From Bacteroidota bacterium (GTDB lineage Bacteria > Bacteroidota > Bacteroidia > Chitinophagales > Saprospiraceae), in NCBI GenBank assembly GCA_029781865.1, contig JAKOVW010000081.1:62001-126000 (forward strand): a stretch of DNA of 64,000 nt. Direction: 5' to 3'. Positions 54,501 to 62,426 of this stretch are shown here, piece by piece. The notes below the pieces were generated by a model, which saw nothing but the letters and a program-made list of their open reading frames with translations, did not search any database and was not told the origin of the DNA. Every line of letters begins with the position of its first letter. Within the stretch, counting starts at the first letter, position 1. The translations under genes and the position numbers were made by a program.

Positions 54501-56627
54501 TATTGCTTTCGAAGGTTTTGCAATGCTATCCAGATAAATTTTGTGCTTTAAAGTTGTAATTCCGGGTATTCCAGGCATTTGAGGAAATAGGGTGGAATCG
54601 ATTTTATTTGGAGTAAATAGTTTAGTCGCTAACTCAGCGCCCTGATAGATTACATTTCCGGTTAACGAATCAAATTCAATTATTGCAGTACCTCTGCGTG
54701 CAGTTCCCAAATACTTATTCTTTCCGATTTCGTTCCATTTCATCCATTCCATGTTTTTGCAATCCGCGCAATTTTCTGTTGGACATAGTTGTTGTGTAAT
54801 TTCAATAGTATCGGAGACAAAACCGCATTTGCCTGTATAACTTCCCCAATATTTACCAGGCTTTTTAACTGTTATATCTTTTTTTATACTTCCATCAAAC
54901 CATTTTGTAGAATCGAAACCTGTGCTAATTAATGTAGAGTCACCTTTGCATAAAATAATATCTTTTCCTAAATTGAGAATTGGAAGCGTATCATTTGTAA
55001 TTTCAAAAATAATGGTATCTATTTGTTGCAACAAAACATTAGGCTGTGTACGTATTAACACCTTTGCAATACCTGACTGGATAGGATTAAGAATAATTTT
55101 TTTATCAATCGGATCATTACTCATATTGGCAATCGCAGGAGTAAGATTGGTGACCGATAGCGGATTCTGACTGATTGCACTGTAATCATAAACGTAGTAC
55201 TGTTTACAAATTTTTACCGTGTGGCTGTATTCACATGTTGATAATCCACAACTCACGGCTAAGGTTGGAGCGACCGTTGTTCTATTCAGACTAAAATCTT
55301 CAATCTGATAATTGATATCCACCACAGTGTAATTATTTGGAAAAAGCACAAATGCTTTATTTAGTGTATCAACAGGAGCATCATAAAAACATTCGTTATA
55401 TGATTTGCAAACTCCGGAATCTGTAGGGGTCAAAAAAATTGCTCTGCTTTGAAATCGTCCGCTGATGTGTTTGTCATCTATAAATTGTGTCAGCAGCGTA
55501 TTCCCGTTGACCGTATTTGAAAACCTAAATGCATAGTTATTAAAATTTAGATCAATTTCACCATATAATAAACCTCTATTATTAAAATCAAGATTATTAC
55601 CATGTGAACCTGCAACACCAATTTTACCATTTGCCAGATATCTCACTCCCAAAAAAAACATCCAGTCCTGACTATTTGGAGGACTAAGAACCAAATGTTC
55701 GATAATGGTTCCATCCAATGGATTGAATTTGACTATTACTCCATCGATAAAGCTATTGAGCGTTCCGGAAGAAGTCAGATCACTGGCATATCCCACATCA
55801 ACCATGCGATCCGGTGCTATTGAATCCATTGCCCCGGAATGATTATTCGGATATGGATCAGAATTTTCCACTTCATACTCATGCAGATACACCAAATCGC
55901 CATTCAGGTCCAAGGCACCTATAACCCAATTACCTCTTAAACCATTTCTTAACCTTGCTGAACCCCCGAAAATAATCCTGTTGCGGAATTGTTTGATATG
56001 ATCAATGTAAACATCATCCCTGTTCGAAAACCGTATTTGCTTATTAAAAACCGTGGTGAAATCCGGAGCAAGCCTTGTGATCTGAACTGCGCCTTGTGAT
56101 GCATTATAACTTGAGGAAATAAGGATATCACCATCATACATGACTGCAGAGGCATACGTGGTAAATCCTGTAAATACTCGTTTGGAAGCTAGTATATTAC
56201 CTGAAAGATCCAGTATAAGAAGAAATACATTGGAAGATAATTCGGTAGTTATGTATAGCCGTCCGTTTTGATAATTCATTCCTGAAACTGCCTGAATTCC
56301 GCTTACATCGTAGTTGTAACTCCAAAGCACTTGCAGTTTTTGATTCATGCATGTTACATTCAGGGTATTGTTCCTGGTGCAGTAATAAAAATTTCCCTGG
56401 TCATCGCTGATGCTATTGTGGAAATTCCAGTCATTTGTACCTACACCATTTAACCTGACAATACTTTGCGCCTGAGAATTAAATGGAGTATAAAGCAAGC
56501 ACAGACAAAAAAGGAATCCAACCCTAAATAAATGATAAGGTCTCAAGCCGGGTAGACCAAAAGCGCTAACGTATTTTCCGAAAATTAAAATTTCATTTTT
56601 CATTACTTGCATCAATCTAATATTCAA
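51540..56627 (-). CDS. Giant secreted adhesin-like protein with nine 49-residue repeats and T9SS type B (CHU_C) tail
   Basis: A 1695-residue protein, with a signal peptide near residues 30-54 (ending NSQAQ). Residues ~55-590 form a propeller-like domain shared with its neighbour. Next come Ig-like modules, a DUF-like block with a PDCCAT segment, one PKD/Ig-like module (SGPDGFFSDIQNP), nine tandem repeats (~1003-1443), another Ig module and a C-terminal gliding-motility CHU_C domain (FVPNVFSPNGDNINDIF, LQIFDRWGNLVFE). Family knowledge: type B tails direct T9SS export and surface retention. The gene is transcribed ahead of the paralogue, with 256 bp between. Confidence 0.85.
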   Translation of the reverse strand: MNIRLMQVMKNEILIFGKYVSAFGLPGLRPYHLFRVGFLFCLCLLYTPFNSQAQSIVRLNGVGTNDWNFHNSISDDQGNFYYCTRNNTLNVTCMNQKLQVLWSYNYDVSGIQAVSGMNYQNGRLYITTELSSNVFLLILDLSGNILASKRVFTGFTTYASAVMYDGDILISSSYNASQGAVQITRLAPDFTTVFNKQIRFSNRDDVYIDHIKQFRNRIIFGGSARLRNGLRGNWVIGALDLNGDLVYLHEYEVENSDPYPNNHSGAMDSIAPDRMVDVGYASDLTSSGTLNSFIDGVIVKFNPLDGTIIEHLVLSPPNSQDWMFFLGVRYLANGKIGVAGSHGNNLDFNNRGLLYGEIDLNFNNYAFRFSNTVNGNTLLTQFIDDKHISGRFQSRAIFLTPTDSGVCKSYNECFYDAPVDTLNKAFVLFPNNYTVVDINYQIEDFSLNRTTVAPTLAVSCGLSTCEYSHTVKICKQYYVYDYSAISQNPLSVTNLTPAIANMSNDPIDKKIILNPIQSGIAKVLIRTQPNVLLQQIDTIIFEITNDTLPILNLGKDIILCKGDSTLISTGFDSTKWFDGSIKKDITVKKPGKYWGSYTGKCGFVSDTIEITQQLCPTENCADCKNMEWMKWNEIGKNKYLGTARRGTAIIEFDSLTGNVIYQGAELATKLFTPNKIDSTLFPQMPGIPGITTLKHKIYLDSIAKPSKAIVLVGHFPNAGKPQYLTPQIGKLRAYDKLNNQLDLSDVCEIFQDTLLGFEILGIFYSLSSTLVEVNQNEISFSVDNPGGQDGSLVFLEGFPDNTRYIEVEHFNKLSYGGEGIYINVGLPDCCATLNNPHLSVIKCTGDSNTYTLQGDITLFNPPDRGAITIKLDNGISQILNWPFNFPSNFNFSGLPPDGQMHTVTFNSTIYPDCLDSLTYLAPTPPDSPTVIVNSLVCENDSLILNATAAVNYLWSGPDGFFSDIQNPVIGNIKLNQAGRYFVTITDQDGCTSENSVVITILKSSSDSIHQITCDSAVINGTTFTQTGMYTQKFVNSNQCDSILNLDLIILKSSLSNLSLNSCDSAIINGQVYYQSGKYQQILQNANLCDSVLRIDINLTSSNVSNLNLKSCDSAIVNNQIYKLPGIYTQILKNTNNCDSTLRINLELLKSSSSFITLNACDSALINGNIYRQSGNFTQLLKNADQCDSTLSINLNLIKSSKHDLFMRACDSANINGTIYKQSGNYLQTLKNASQCDSILNINLMLLPSSSFHLKLSSCDSILVNGLEYNQTGNYIQVLKNSNQCDSILTVEYNHLNSSSSSISFTSCDSVVVNGVSYTQSAIYTQSLKNSNMCDSIITLNVSILKSTVANIQLSSCDSVVVNGQMYNASGVYSQHLLNSMQCDSTLNIQFDRLTSSFSDVKINACDSISVNSVTYYSSGLYQQLLVNSMGCDSILSLDLTLHYSLTGMLNAGADTTVCEGEMVNLNGGFSGSANYQWQSLNGSFDHPDKLNTDYFPNSIGDQIIYLMGSNDCNQLVDSLVIHVLPKQIIQVTGDTIIDPCKEITLIAEGGSNYIWTPSSLIECLDPFCKTIRLKSPGTAILTVSTDGPCVIPASLNLSLSQIQYDLFVPNVFSPNGDNINDIFLPVIYCDKLVEYKLQIFDRWGNLVFESNNKDIGWNGKFHSENMNPGVFAYVIQYQTPGSGKRIKTGDVTLIK
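52296..53623 (-). repeat. Nine tandem 49-codon repeats in the giant secreted protein
   Basis: Each unit has the form (S)..x..CDS-x3-NG-x2-Y-x2-SG-x-Y-x-Q-x-L-x-N-x3-CDS-x10-LxxS. Two CDS triplets per unit are spaced about 26 residues. The DNA copies are diverged, but protein identity is high between neighbours, typical of older duplication under selection. The two cysteines per unit could form a disulfide within each repeat. Confidence 0.85.
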
Positions 56628-56754
56628 TAAAAATCAATGATGCCTTGTGACGGAATAATGCTACAGCATTCTAGCTGCAGACAAATATACTTATAATCGC
56701 TCCGGAATCCAATTTTTCATCTTATTGTAGCTAACCAGCTATGGCGAAATGAAT

Positions 56755-56762
56755 TAAATTTG
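56755..56762 (+). promoter_or_regulatory. -7 element of the acyl operon
   Basis: TAAATTTG (TAnnTTTG) 49 bp before the ATG at 56812. TTG at 56725 is 27 bp upstream, longer than the usual ~19 bp spacer, so the promoter may need an activator or the true -33 is weak. Confidence 0.45.
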
Positions 56763-56811
56763 CCCCGGTTTTATTATGTTAGCTAATTATAAATCTTAAA
56801 GTTTCGGAAAA

Positions 56812-57522
56812 ATGCAAAAGCTGGTTATTATTGGCGGAAGTCATGCATTTTGGGAAATCTCAGAATTGATTAACGACATCAATGCAATAATGCCAAAATA
56901 TGAAGTGGTTGGCGTCTTCGATGATAATACTGCCTTATGGGGAACAAAATATGGCTCTTTAGCTGTTGAAGGTCCTATTGATAAAGTAAAAGAACTTCCT
57001 GCAGACATCAAATTTATTTTTGCAATCGGATCTTTTAAAACGAGAATCATCCGGTCTGATATTCTGAACAGGTTGAACATTCCAGACGAACGATTTGAAA
57101 CTTTGATTCATCCTACAGCAAAAATATTTTCTACAGCCTTGGTCAAACATGGATGCGTAATCCATTACGGTACGGTTGTATTTAATCATACGGTGATGGA
57201 AAGCTTTATCGTGATTGGAGCAAACTCTGTTATTGCTGTTGGAAATTACATTGGCAGAGGATCTCTTTTTGGATCTAATGTTACTACAACAACCGGTGTA
57301 AAGGTTGGCTCTTTTAGTTTTGTCGGTTCAAGTAGCTCTATCGGAGAAAATATTGAAATCGAACCAGGTGCTCAAATCGGAATGGGTAGTTTGATCCTTA
57401 ACAATATTAAGGCCGGACTGTTTGTACTTGGAAATCCACCTAAAGTATTAAGCAGAACCGAAGTGCCCCAATCCATTATCGATTCCTGGAATCTTCAGAA
57501 AGAAAAACACAAACTTGTATAA
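56812..57522 (+). CDS. NeuD/PglD-type left-handed beta-helix acyltransferase
   Basis: A 236-residue protein. N-terminal Rossmann-like part (IIGGSHAFWEISELI, VVGVFDDN), then the hexapeptide repeat helix (about 100-215) with IHPTAKIF, GCVIHYGTV, GANSVIAVG and GNPPKVL. Layout and length match PglD/NeuD and related sugar O- or N-acyltransferases. Family knowledge: they acylate UDP-amino sugars or sialic acid from acyl-CoA. First gene of a six-gene operon; ACP-linked donors are possible here (inference). Confidence 0.82.
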   Translation: MQKLVIIGGSHAFWEISELINDINAIMPKYEVVGVFDDNTALWGTKYGSLAVEGPIDKVKELPADIKFIFAIGSFKTRIIRSDILNRLNIPDERFETLIHPTAKIFSTALVKHGCVIHYGTVVFNHTVMESFIVIGANSVIAVGNYIGRGSLFGSNVTTTTGVKVGSFSFVGSSSSIGENIEIEPGAQIGMGSLILNNIKAGLFVLGNPPKVLSRTEVPQSIIDSWNLQKEKHKLV

Positions 57523-57525
57523 ACA

Positions 57526-57819
57526 ATGGACGTATTGGAATTAATTTATGAAGTGATAGACGAGTTGAATTTAGACTTAGGACCTTCCGAACAACTTAAA
57601 AAAGATGAAAACTCAGTTATATTCGGTCCGGAAAGTACTCTGGACTCTATGGGACTGGTTAATTTAATCACTTTAATTGAGCAAAGGATAGAAGAGAAAA
57701 CAGGTAATTTTATAGCTATTGCTGACGAAAGGGCTATGTCGATGCAGGAAAGTCCTTTCAAAACCGTTAAAACTTTAAAAGAATACATCGAAGTATTACT
57801 GAATGAATACAATGCCTGA
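57526..57819 (+). CDS. Acyl carrier protein
   Basis: A 97-residue protein. The 4'-phosphopantetheine attachment site is Ser41 in ESTLDSMGLVNL, the canonical DS(M/L) motif. The helices and acidic surface agree with an ACP, about 15 residues longer than fatty acid ACP. The start lies 3 bp after the acyltransferase stop, and the following SDR gene overlaps by 17 bp. Confidence 0.83.
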   Translation: MDVLELIYEVIDELNLDLGPSEQLKKDENSVIFGPESTLDSMGLVNLITLIEQRIEEKTGNFIAIADERAMSMQESPFKTVKTLKEYIEVLLNEYNA

Positions 57820-58519
57820 AGATCGTAAAGTCATTCTTATAACCGGAACCAGCAAAGGTATTGGCCTGTATCTTGCTCAACATTATATTTCCAAAGGATT
57901 TCAGGTAATAGGTTGCAGCAGAAATTCTGTAGATTTTTCTGATTCCCTCTACACACATATTTGCGCAGATATATCAGAAGAACAAGACATTTTAGAAATT
58001 TATAAATTCATTCGTAAAGACATTAAGCGATTGGATGTGCTTATTAATAATGCAGCAATAAATCCGGCCATCGTTAGTGCTGCTTTATTACCTTATGAAA
58101 CGATTTCGCAAACATTCAGGACCAATGTATTTGCGCCAATGCTTTTTTGCAGGGAGGCAGTTAAATTGATGACCAGAAATAAATTTGGCAGGATAATCAA
58201 TATGGGATCCATGGCATCCAAACACGAAGTGCCCGGTGAGGCTTTATATACTTCAACCAAAACCGCTCTGAATGCGTATTCCAGAGTACTGGCTAAAGAA
58301 GTTGCCAAAGCCGGAATAACAGTCAACGTAATTGCACCTTCTGCAATCAAAACTGAACTCTCCGGCAAAATTAATCCTATGGCATTACAAGAAGTCTTAT
58401 CCAGAAATGCCATTGCGGAATACGGTGAAATGAATGATGTTTCCAACATTATCGATGTATTGATAAAAGAGGAAAGCAGCGCTATAACAGGTCAGATTAT
58501 TTATTTAGGAGGTGTCTGA
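57803..58519 (+). CDS. SDR family oxidoreductase, FabG-like
   Basis: A 238-residue short-chain dehydrogenase. Cofactor loop TGTSKGIG, NNAAINP, catalytic Ser in NMGSMAS, and YTSTK (Tyr-x3-Lys). VNVIAPSAIKTEL and a typical C-terminal strand follow. It most resembles 3-oxoacyl-ACP reductases. The gene overlaps the ACP gene by 17 bp and its stop overlaps the next start by one base, so all are co-translated. Confidence 0.84.
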   Translation: MNTMPEDRKVILITGTSKGIGLYLAQHYISKGFQVIGCSRNSVDFSDSLYTHICADISEEQDILEIYKFIRKDIKRLDVLINNAAINPAIVSAALLPYETISQTFRTNVFAPMLFCREAVKLMTRNKFGRIINMGSMASKHEVPGEALYTSTKTALNAYSRVLAKEVAKAGITVNVIAPSAIKTELSGKINPMALQEVLSRNAIAEYGEMNDVSNIIDVLIKEESSAITGQIIYLGGV

Positions 58520-59166
58520 TGGATTTGGCAATTCGTTATTTAACCGTAGGCGTATGGAATGAAAATTCTTATATAATTGAATATAAGGGTGAATCTGTTT
58601 TGATAGACCCCGGAGATGAGTTTGACAAATTGGATCCATTTTTTGCATTGTCCGGAACACAACATAAAGCGATCATTAATACTCACGGTCATTTTGATCA
58701 TGTTGGTGCCATTGAAGAATTTAAACTTAAGTATCAAATCCCCTTTTACATTCACTCCAAAGACAAGCAATTGGTGCATCAGGCAAACTTATATCGCAAG
58801 CTAGCCGGTGTAAATGCAATTACCAAAACACCTAAAATTGATGGTTCCCTGGACCAGTATGAATCCATTCCGTTAGCTGATAAACAAATAAAAATACATC
58901 ATACACCCGGGCACTCTCATGGAAGCGTATGTTTTGAAATTGACCACGCTTTGATTTCAGGTGATTTGTTTTTTACAGATTGTCTGGGAAGAATCGATTT
59001 GCCGGGTGGCAATAAAGAATTACTATTAAATTCCATCAAATATATTCTGGATCACTTTGCAGGTTATCAGATTTATCCCGGCCATGGTGATCCATTTATA
59101 CTCGATCAGGCAATAATGAATGTTCTTAAAAAATTAATGAATGAGCGTTTACATTCGTCAAATTGA
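58519..59166 (+). CDS. Metallo-beta-lactamase fold hydrolase, glyoxalase II-like
   Basis: A 215-residue protein. NTHGHFDHVGA (H-x-H-x-D-H), HTPGHSHGS, the aspartate in SGDLFF and YPGHGDPF. All metal ligands are present. Family knowledge: glyoxalase II-type enzymes hydrolyse thioesters. In this operon the likely role is release of an acyl group from the ACP or CoA (inference). The start codon is within the SDR stop codon overlap, and the KAS III gene starts 26 bp before its end. Confidence 0.84.
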   Translation: MDLAIRYLTVGVWNENSYIIEYKGESVLIDPGDEFDKLDPFFALSGTQHKAIINTHGHFDHVGAIEEFKLKYQIPFYIHSKDKQLVHQANLYRKLAGVNAITKTPKIDGSLDQYESIPLADKQIKIHHTPGHSHGSVCFEIDHALISGDLFFTDCLGRIDLPGGNKELLLNSIKYILDHFAGYQIYPGHGDPFILDQAIMNVLKKLMNERLHSSN

Positions 59167-60148
59167 ATATTATTTACCTGATCGAATCATTACCAATGAT
59201 GATTTGCAGGCGATCCATCCCGAATGGGATATACAAAAGATTGGAGAAAAATCAGGTGTGTTTAAAAGACATATAGCTGCTGAACAAGAAACGGCTTTTG
59301 ATCTCGCACGTAATGCAGTTGAAAAGCTTTTATTAAATGCTAAACTATCCAAAGACGATATCCAGGGTATCTTATTTTGCACTCAAAGCCCTGACTATAT
59401 TATGCCCTCCAATGCATTTTTGATTCACAAACATTTTGGCTTTGCCAATAATGTCTGGGCATTTGATTTTAACCTGGCTTGTTCCGGTTATGTTTTTGGT
59501 CTCTCCATTGCAAGAGGAATGATGGAGACGCACCTGGCAGAAAATATTTTATTTATTAATGCAGATACCTATTCTAAATTTATTCATCCCAATGATAGAT
59601 CTACTCAAGTCTTATTTGGCGATGCCGCAGCAGCAAGCATCATATCAAAAGAGGATAACCGGGGTATTATTGATATTTCATTAGCTTCATCCGGCAAAGA
59701 CTACGAATCATTCTATATTCCAGCAGGTGGTTGCAGATTGCCAAAGAGTGAACGTACCGCTGAGATTGTATCAGATCACAGTGGCAATTTAAAATCTGCT
59801 GAAAATATTCAAATGAATGGATTTGCAGTCTGGCAGTTTATTTCCAGAGTTGTTCCTGTTCAAATTATCGATTTGCTGAGAAAAAATAAACTGGAACTAA
59901 GTGATATTGATTTCTTTGGTTTTCATCAGGCCAGCAAACTTACTTTAGACTCTCTTGTAAAAGCATTGAAAATTGATCCGAATAAAGTGTATACCAATAT
60001 GGATCGGGTTGGCAATACCGTATCTGCCTCCATACCCATTGCTTTAAAAGATGCAGAACTTGAGGGCAAGCTGAAGCGGGGAGATCTCGTATTGCTTTCC
60101 GGGTTTGGAGTTGGTTTATCCTACGGTAGTCTGATCATGAAATATTAA
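59141..60148 (+). CDS. 3-oxoacyl-ACP synthase III (KAS III) family protein
   Basis: A 335-residue protein of FabH type with the complete triad: C114 (NLACSGYVFGL), H262 (GFHQASKL) and N292 (GNTVSAS). The first part has YLPDRIITNDDL. Family knowledge: condenses an acyl-CoA starter with malonyl-ACP. Dedicated KAS III enzymes outside the fatty acid locus usually make secondary metabolites or acyl groups for sugars. Overlaps the hydrolase gene by 26 bp. Confidence 0.86.
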   Translation: MSVYIRQIEYYLPDRIITNDDLQAIHPEWDIQKIGEKSGVFKRHIAAEQETAFDLARNAVEKLLLNAKLSKDDIQGILFCTQSPDYIMPSNAFLIHKHFGFANNVWAFDFNLACSGYVFGLSIARGMMETHLAENILFINADTYSKFIHPNDRSTQVLFGDAAAASIISKEDNRGIIDISLASSGKDYESFYIPAGGCRLPKSERTAEIVSDHSGNLKSAENIQMNGFAVWQFISRVVPVQIIDLLRKNKLELSDIDFFGFHQASKLTLDSLVKALKIDPNKVYTNMDRVGNTVSASIPIALKDAELEGKLKRGDLVLLSGFGVGLSYGSLIMKY

Positions 60149-60153
60149 ATGAC

Positions 60154-61503
60154 ATGCCCATCCAGTTTTTACTCCATCGGTTTGAAGAAAATGCTGAACT
60201 GCCTGCGATCATCTGGCAGAATGACACCATATTGTACCGCGATTTATTAATGAAATATGAATCCGCATGCCAATTCATAATTTCAAATAAAATAAAACAA
60301 GGAGAAGTAATTTCATTAACCGGAGATTTTACGCCCAATACCATAGCGTTACTTCTGGCACTTATTCAAAACAGGAACATTATTGTTCCATTTAATGCAC
60401 CTGTGAAAGAAGCAGAGCACATCAAGTTTCAAATTGCCGAAGTTGAAAAAGGTATCACAGTCGAAAATGACACCGATAATTATAGCTTTCAGATTATTGG
60501 TGATCGAAGTGCACATGCTTTTTATACTACTTTGAGGGAACGGCAAACACCGGGCCTGGTTCTTTTCACATCCGGTACTTCCGGTTTTCCTAAGGGTGCG
60601 GTTCACGACTTTAGCAAGCTATTGGAAAAATTCAAAACCCAAAGAACTTCATTACGCACGATTAATTTTCTATTGTTTGATCATTGGGGCGGCCTGAATA
60701 CCTTATTCCATACTTTATCTAACTGCGGTGTTGTCATGGCCTTGAGAAACCGTAAGCCAGAGGCCATTTGTGAATACATCGAAAAATACAAAATCGAATT
60801 GTTACCTGTCTCTCCCAGTTTTTTAAATTTATTAATATTGAGCGAGGCTTACAAAAATTATGACCTGAGCAGTTTAAAACTTATCACCTATGGAACGGAA
60901 CCTATGCCTTCGCATACGCTTAAACGTGCCAAGGAAATTTTTCCTGAAATCAATTTTCAGCAAACCTATGGATTGATTGAACTGGGCGTATTGAGATCAA
61001 AATCAAAAAGCGATGATTCCTTGTGGGTCAAACTCGGCGGCGATGGTTACCAACTCCGCGTTGTTGACGGAATTTTACAAATCAAAGCAGACTCAGCTAT
61101 GCTGGGCTATCTGAATGCACCCAGTCCCTTTACAGAAGATGGTTATTTTATTACTGGTGATCAGGTTGAAGTGGACGGAGATTATTTTAAAATCTTAGGT
61201 AGAAGATCCGAACTTATTAATGTAGGCGGAGATAAAGTATATCCGCAGGAAGTTGAAAATATTCTATTATCAATGGACAATGTTCTGGAGGCTACTGTCT
61301 ATGGAGAAAAGCATGCTATGATGGGCAATATCGTTTGTGCAAGAATTACCTTAAAAAAAGAAGAGGATCCAAAAGAATTTACAAGAAGGCTTAAGCTGTT
61401 TTGCAAGGACAAAATGCAAAGCTTTAAAATTCCGGTGAAGATCTCCATCGAAGAATCTCCTCTTTATACTGACCGGTTTAAAAAACAACGAAAGTTTGAA
61501 TAG
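60154..61503 (+). CDS. AMP-binding acyl-CoA/acyl-ACP synthetase
   Basis: A 449-residue member of the ANL superfamily, shorter than usual (500-600) through a compact N-domain. A3 motif FTSGTSGFPKGA, A5 QQTYGLIELG (the Thr of YGxTE is Ile), A7/A8 ITGDQVEVDGDYFKILGRRSELINVGG, and a final lysine in the A10-like DRFKKQRKFE tail. Family knowledge: adenylates a carboxylate and transfers it to CoA or an ACP. Last gene of the operon; it could load the ACP or supply the starter acyl unit. Confidence 0.83.
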   Translation: MPIQFLLHRFEENAELPAIIWQNDTILYRDLLMKYESACQFIISNKIKQGEVISLTGDFTPNTIALLLALIQNRNIIVPFNAPVKEAEHIKFQIAEVEKGITVENDTDNYSFQIIGDRSAHAFYTTLRERQTPGLVLFTSGTSGFPKGAVHDFSKLLEKFKTQRTSLRTINFLLFDHWGGLNTLFHTLSNCGVVMALRNRKPEAICEYIEKYKIELLPVSPSFLNLLILSEAYKNYDLSSLKLITYGTEPMPSHTLKRAKEIFPEINFQQTYGLIELGVLRSKSKSDDSLWVKLGGDGYQLRVVDGILQIKADSAMLGYLNAPSPFTEDGYFITGDQVEVDGDYFKILGRRSELINVGGDKVYPQEVENILLSMDNVLEATVYGEKHAMMGNIVCARITLKKEEDPKEFTRRLKLFCKDKMQSFKIPVKISIEESPLYTDRFKKQRKFE

Positions 61504-61557
61504 AATTCTGCACAGAATTTCATCCTGAAGATTTTACATTTGAATATGAATTTTCAT

Positions 61558-62337
61558 TCACTGGAAATTTTTTAATTCTTCATATTCAAACAGCTTCTCA
61601 GCTTCCGGCACATTCCCAACAGATTCCTTACCCTTTAGGCGATGCACTGTGTAAGCTTCCAGCTCTTTATCATTAAAGGGAATCAATAATTGTTCGAGTT
61701 GTTTTATTGTCGATTCATCTTTATACGGAATCAGCCACTCATCCTGTTTGTTTTTGGGAAGGATTACTGGCATTCTGGGGCCTTCCAATTTTGGATTGTT
61801 GTGAATTTTTGATAACAATTTATTTCCTTCTGTTGTAATGATGGATACTGTTCTCAACAACTCTCCTGTCTCCCGATCCACCCAATCTTCCCAGATTCCT
61901 GCCAAACTAAACGGATCACCATTTTTCATGGCAATGTGGAATGGGTAGGTTTTGCCTTTATAATGATGGTGTTCATAAAAAGCGTCAATGTAAACCAGAC
62001 ATCGTTTGTTTTTAGCGGAAGTCCGGAATGCCGGTTTTTCAAACAATGTTTCCTTTCTTGCATTTAATGTTTGTGCTCTTAACTTTTTTGCCGTTTCCGC
62101 ATCTTTTACCCACGATGGAATTAATCCCCAATTAAACAGATTTGGTTCTTCAGGCTCTGCATCCGTAAAAACCAATAACCTCGGAAACTCAAATCCACTC
62201 ACCTGGTAATTCGGAGTCATCTCTTCTTCAAGCTGTTTCAATTTATCTTCCAGCTCTTTGATCATTTCCGGATCTTCCTGCCGGTGCTTTGCATATTTAA
62301 TGAGTATCCGGGTTGCACTGACTACATTGTAACACAT
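61558..62337 (-). CDS. SRAP (HMCES/YedK) family abasic-site protein
   Basis: A 259-residue protein. Catalytic Cys2 directly follows the initiator Met (MCYNVV), and the other active-site parts are visible: TLNARKET (Asn), DAFYEHH (Glu) and HNNPKLEGPRMPVIL (His). A ~40-residue insertion follows the N-terminus. Family knowledge: SRAP proteins cross-link to abasic sites in single-stranded DNA and are SOS-linked. Adjacent to a DnaE-family gene in the same direction. Confidence 0.88.
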   Translation of the reverse strand: MCYNVVSATRILIKYAKHRQEDPEMIKELEDKLKQLEEEMTPNYQVSGFEFPRLLVFTDAEPEEPNLFNWGLIPSWVKDAETAKKLRAQTLNARKETLFEKPAFRTSAKNKRCLVYIDAFYEHHHYKGKTYPFHIAMKNGDPFSLAGIWEDWVDRETGELLRTVSIITTEGNKLLSKIHNNPKLEGPRMPVILPKNKQDEWLIPYKDESTIKQLEQLLIPFNDKELEAYTVHRLKGKESVGNVPEAEKLFEYEELKNFQ

Positions 62338-62378
62338 GAAAGACTAGTTGTTAGTTTAAAACAAATCATTGTTATTAA

Positions 62379-62426
62379 GTAATTGGCAATCGGTAATTAG
62401 TAATTAGTAATTGGTAATTAGTAATT
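62379..62426. repeat. Seven tandem 7-bp repeats
   Basis: Heptamers of the form GTAATT(A/G), with one variant GCAATCG as the second copy and a truncated last copy, in the gap between the SRAP and DnaE-like genes. No coding sense seen. Confidence 0.7.
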
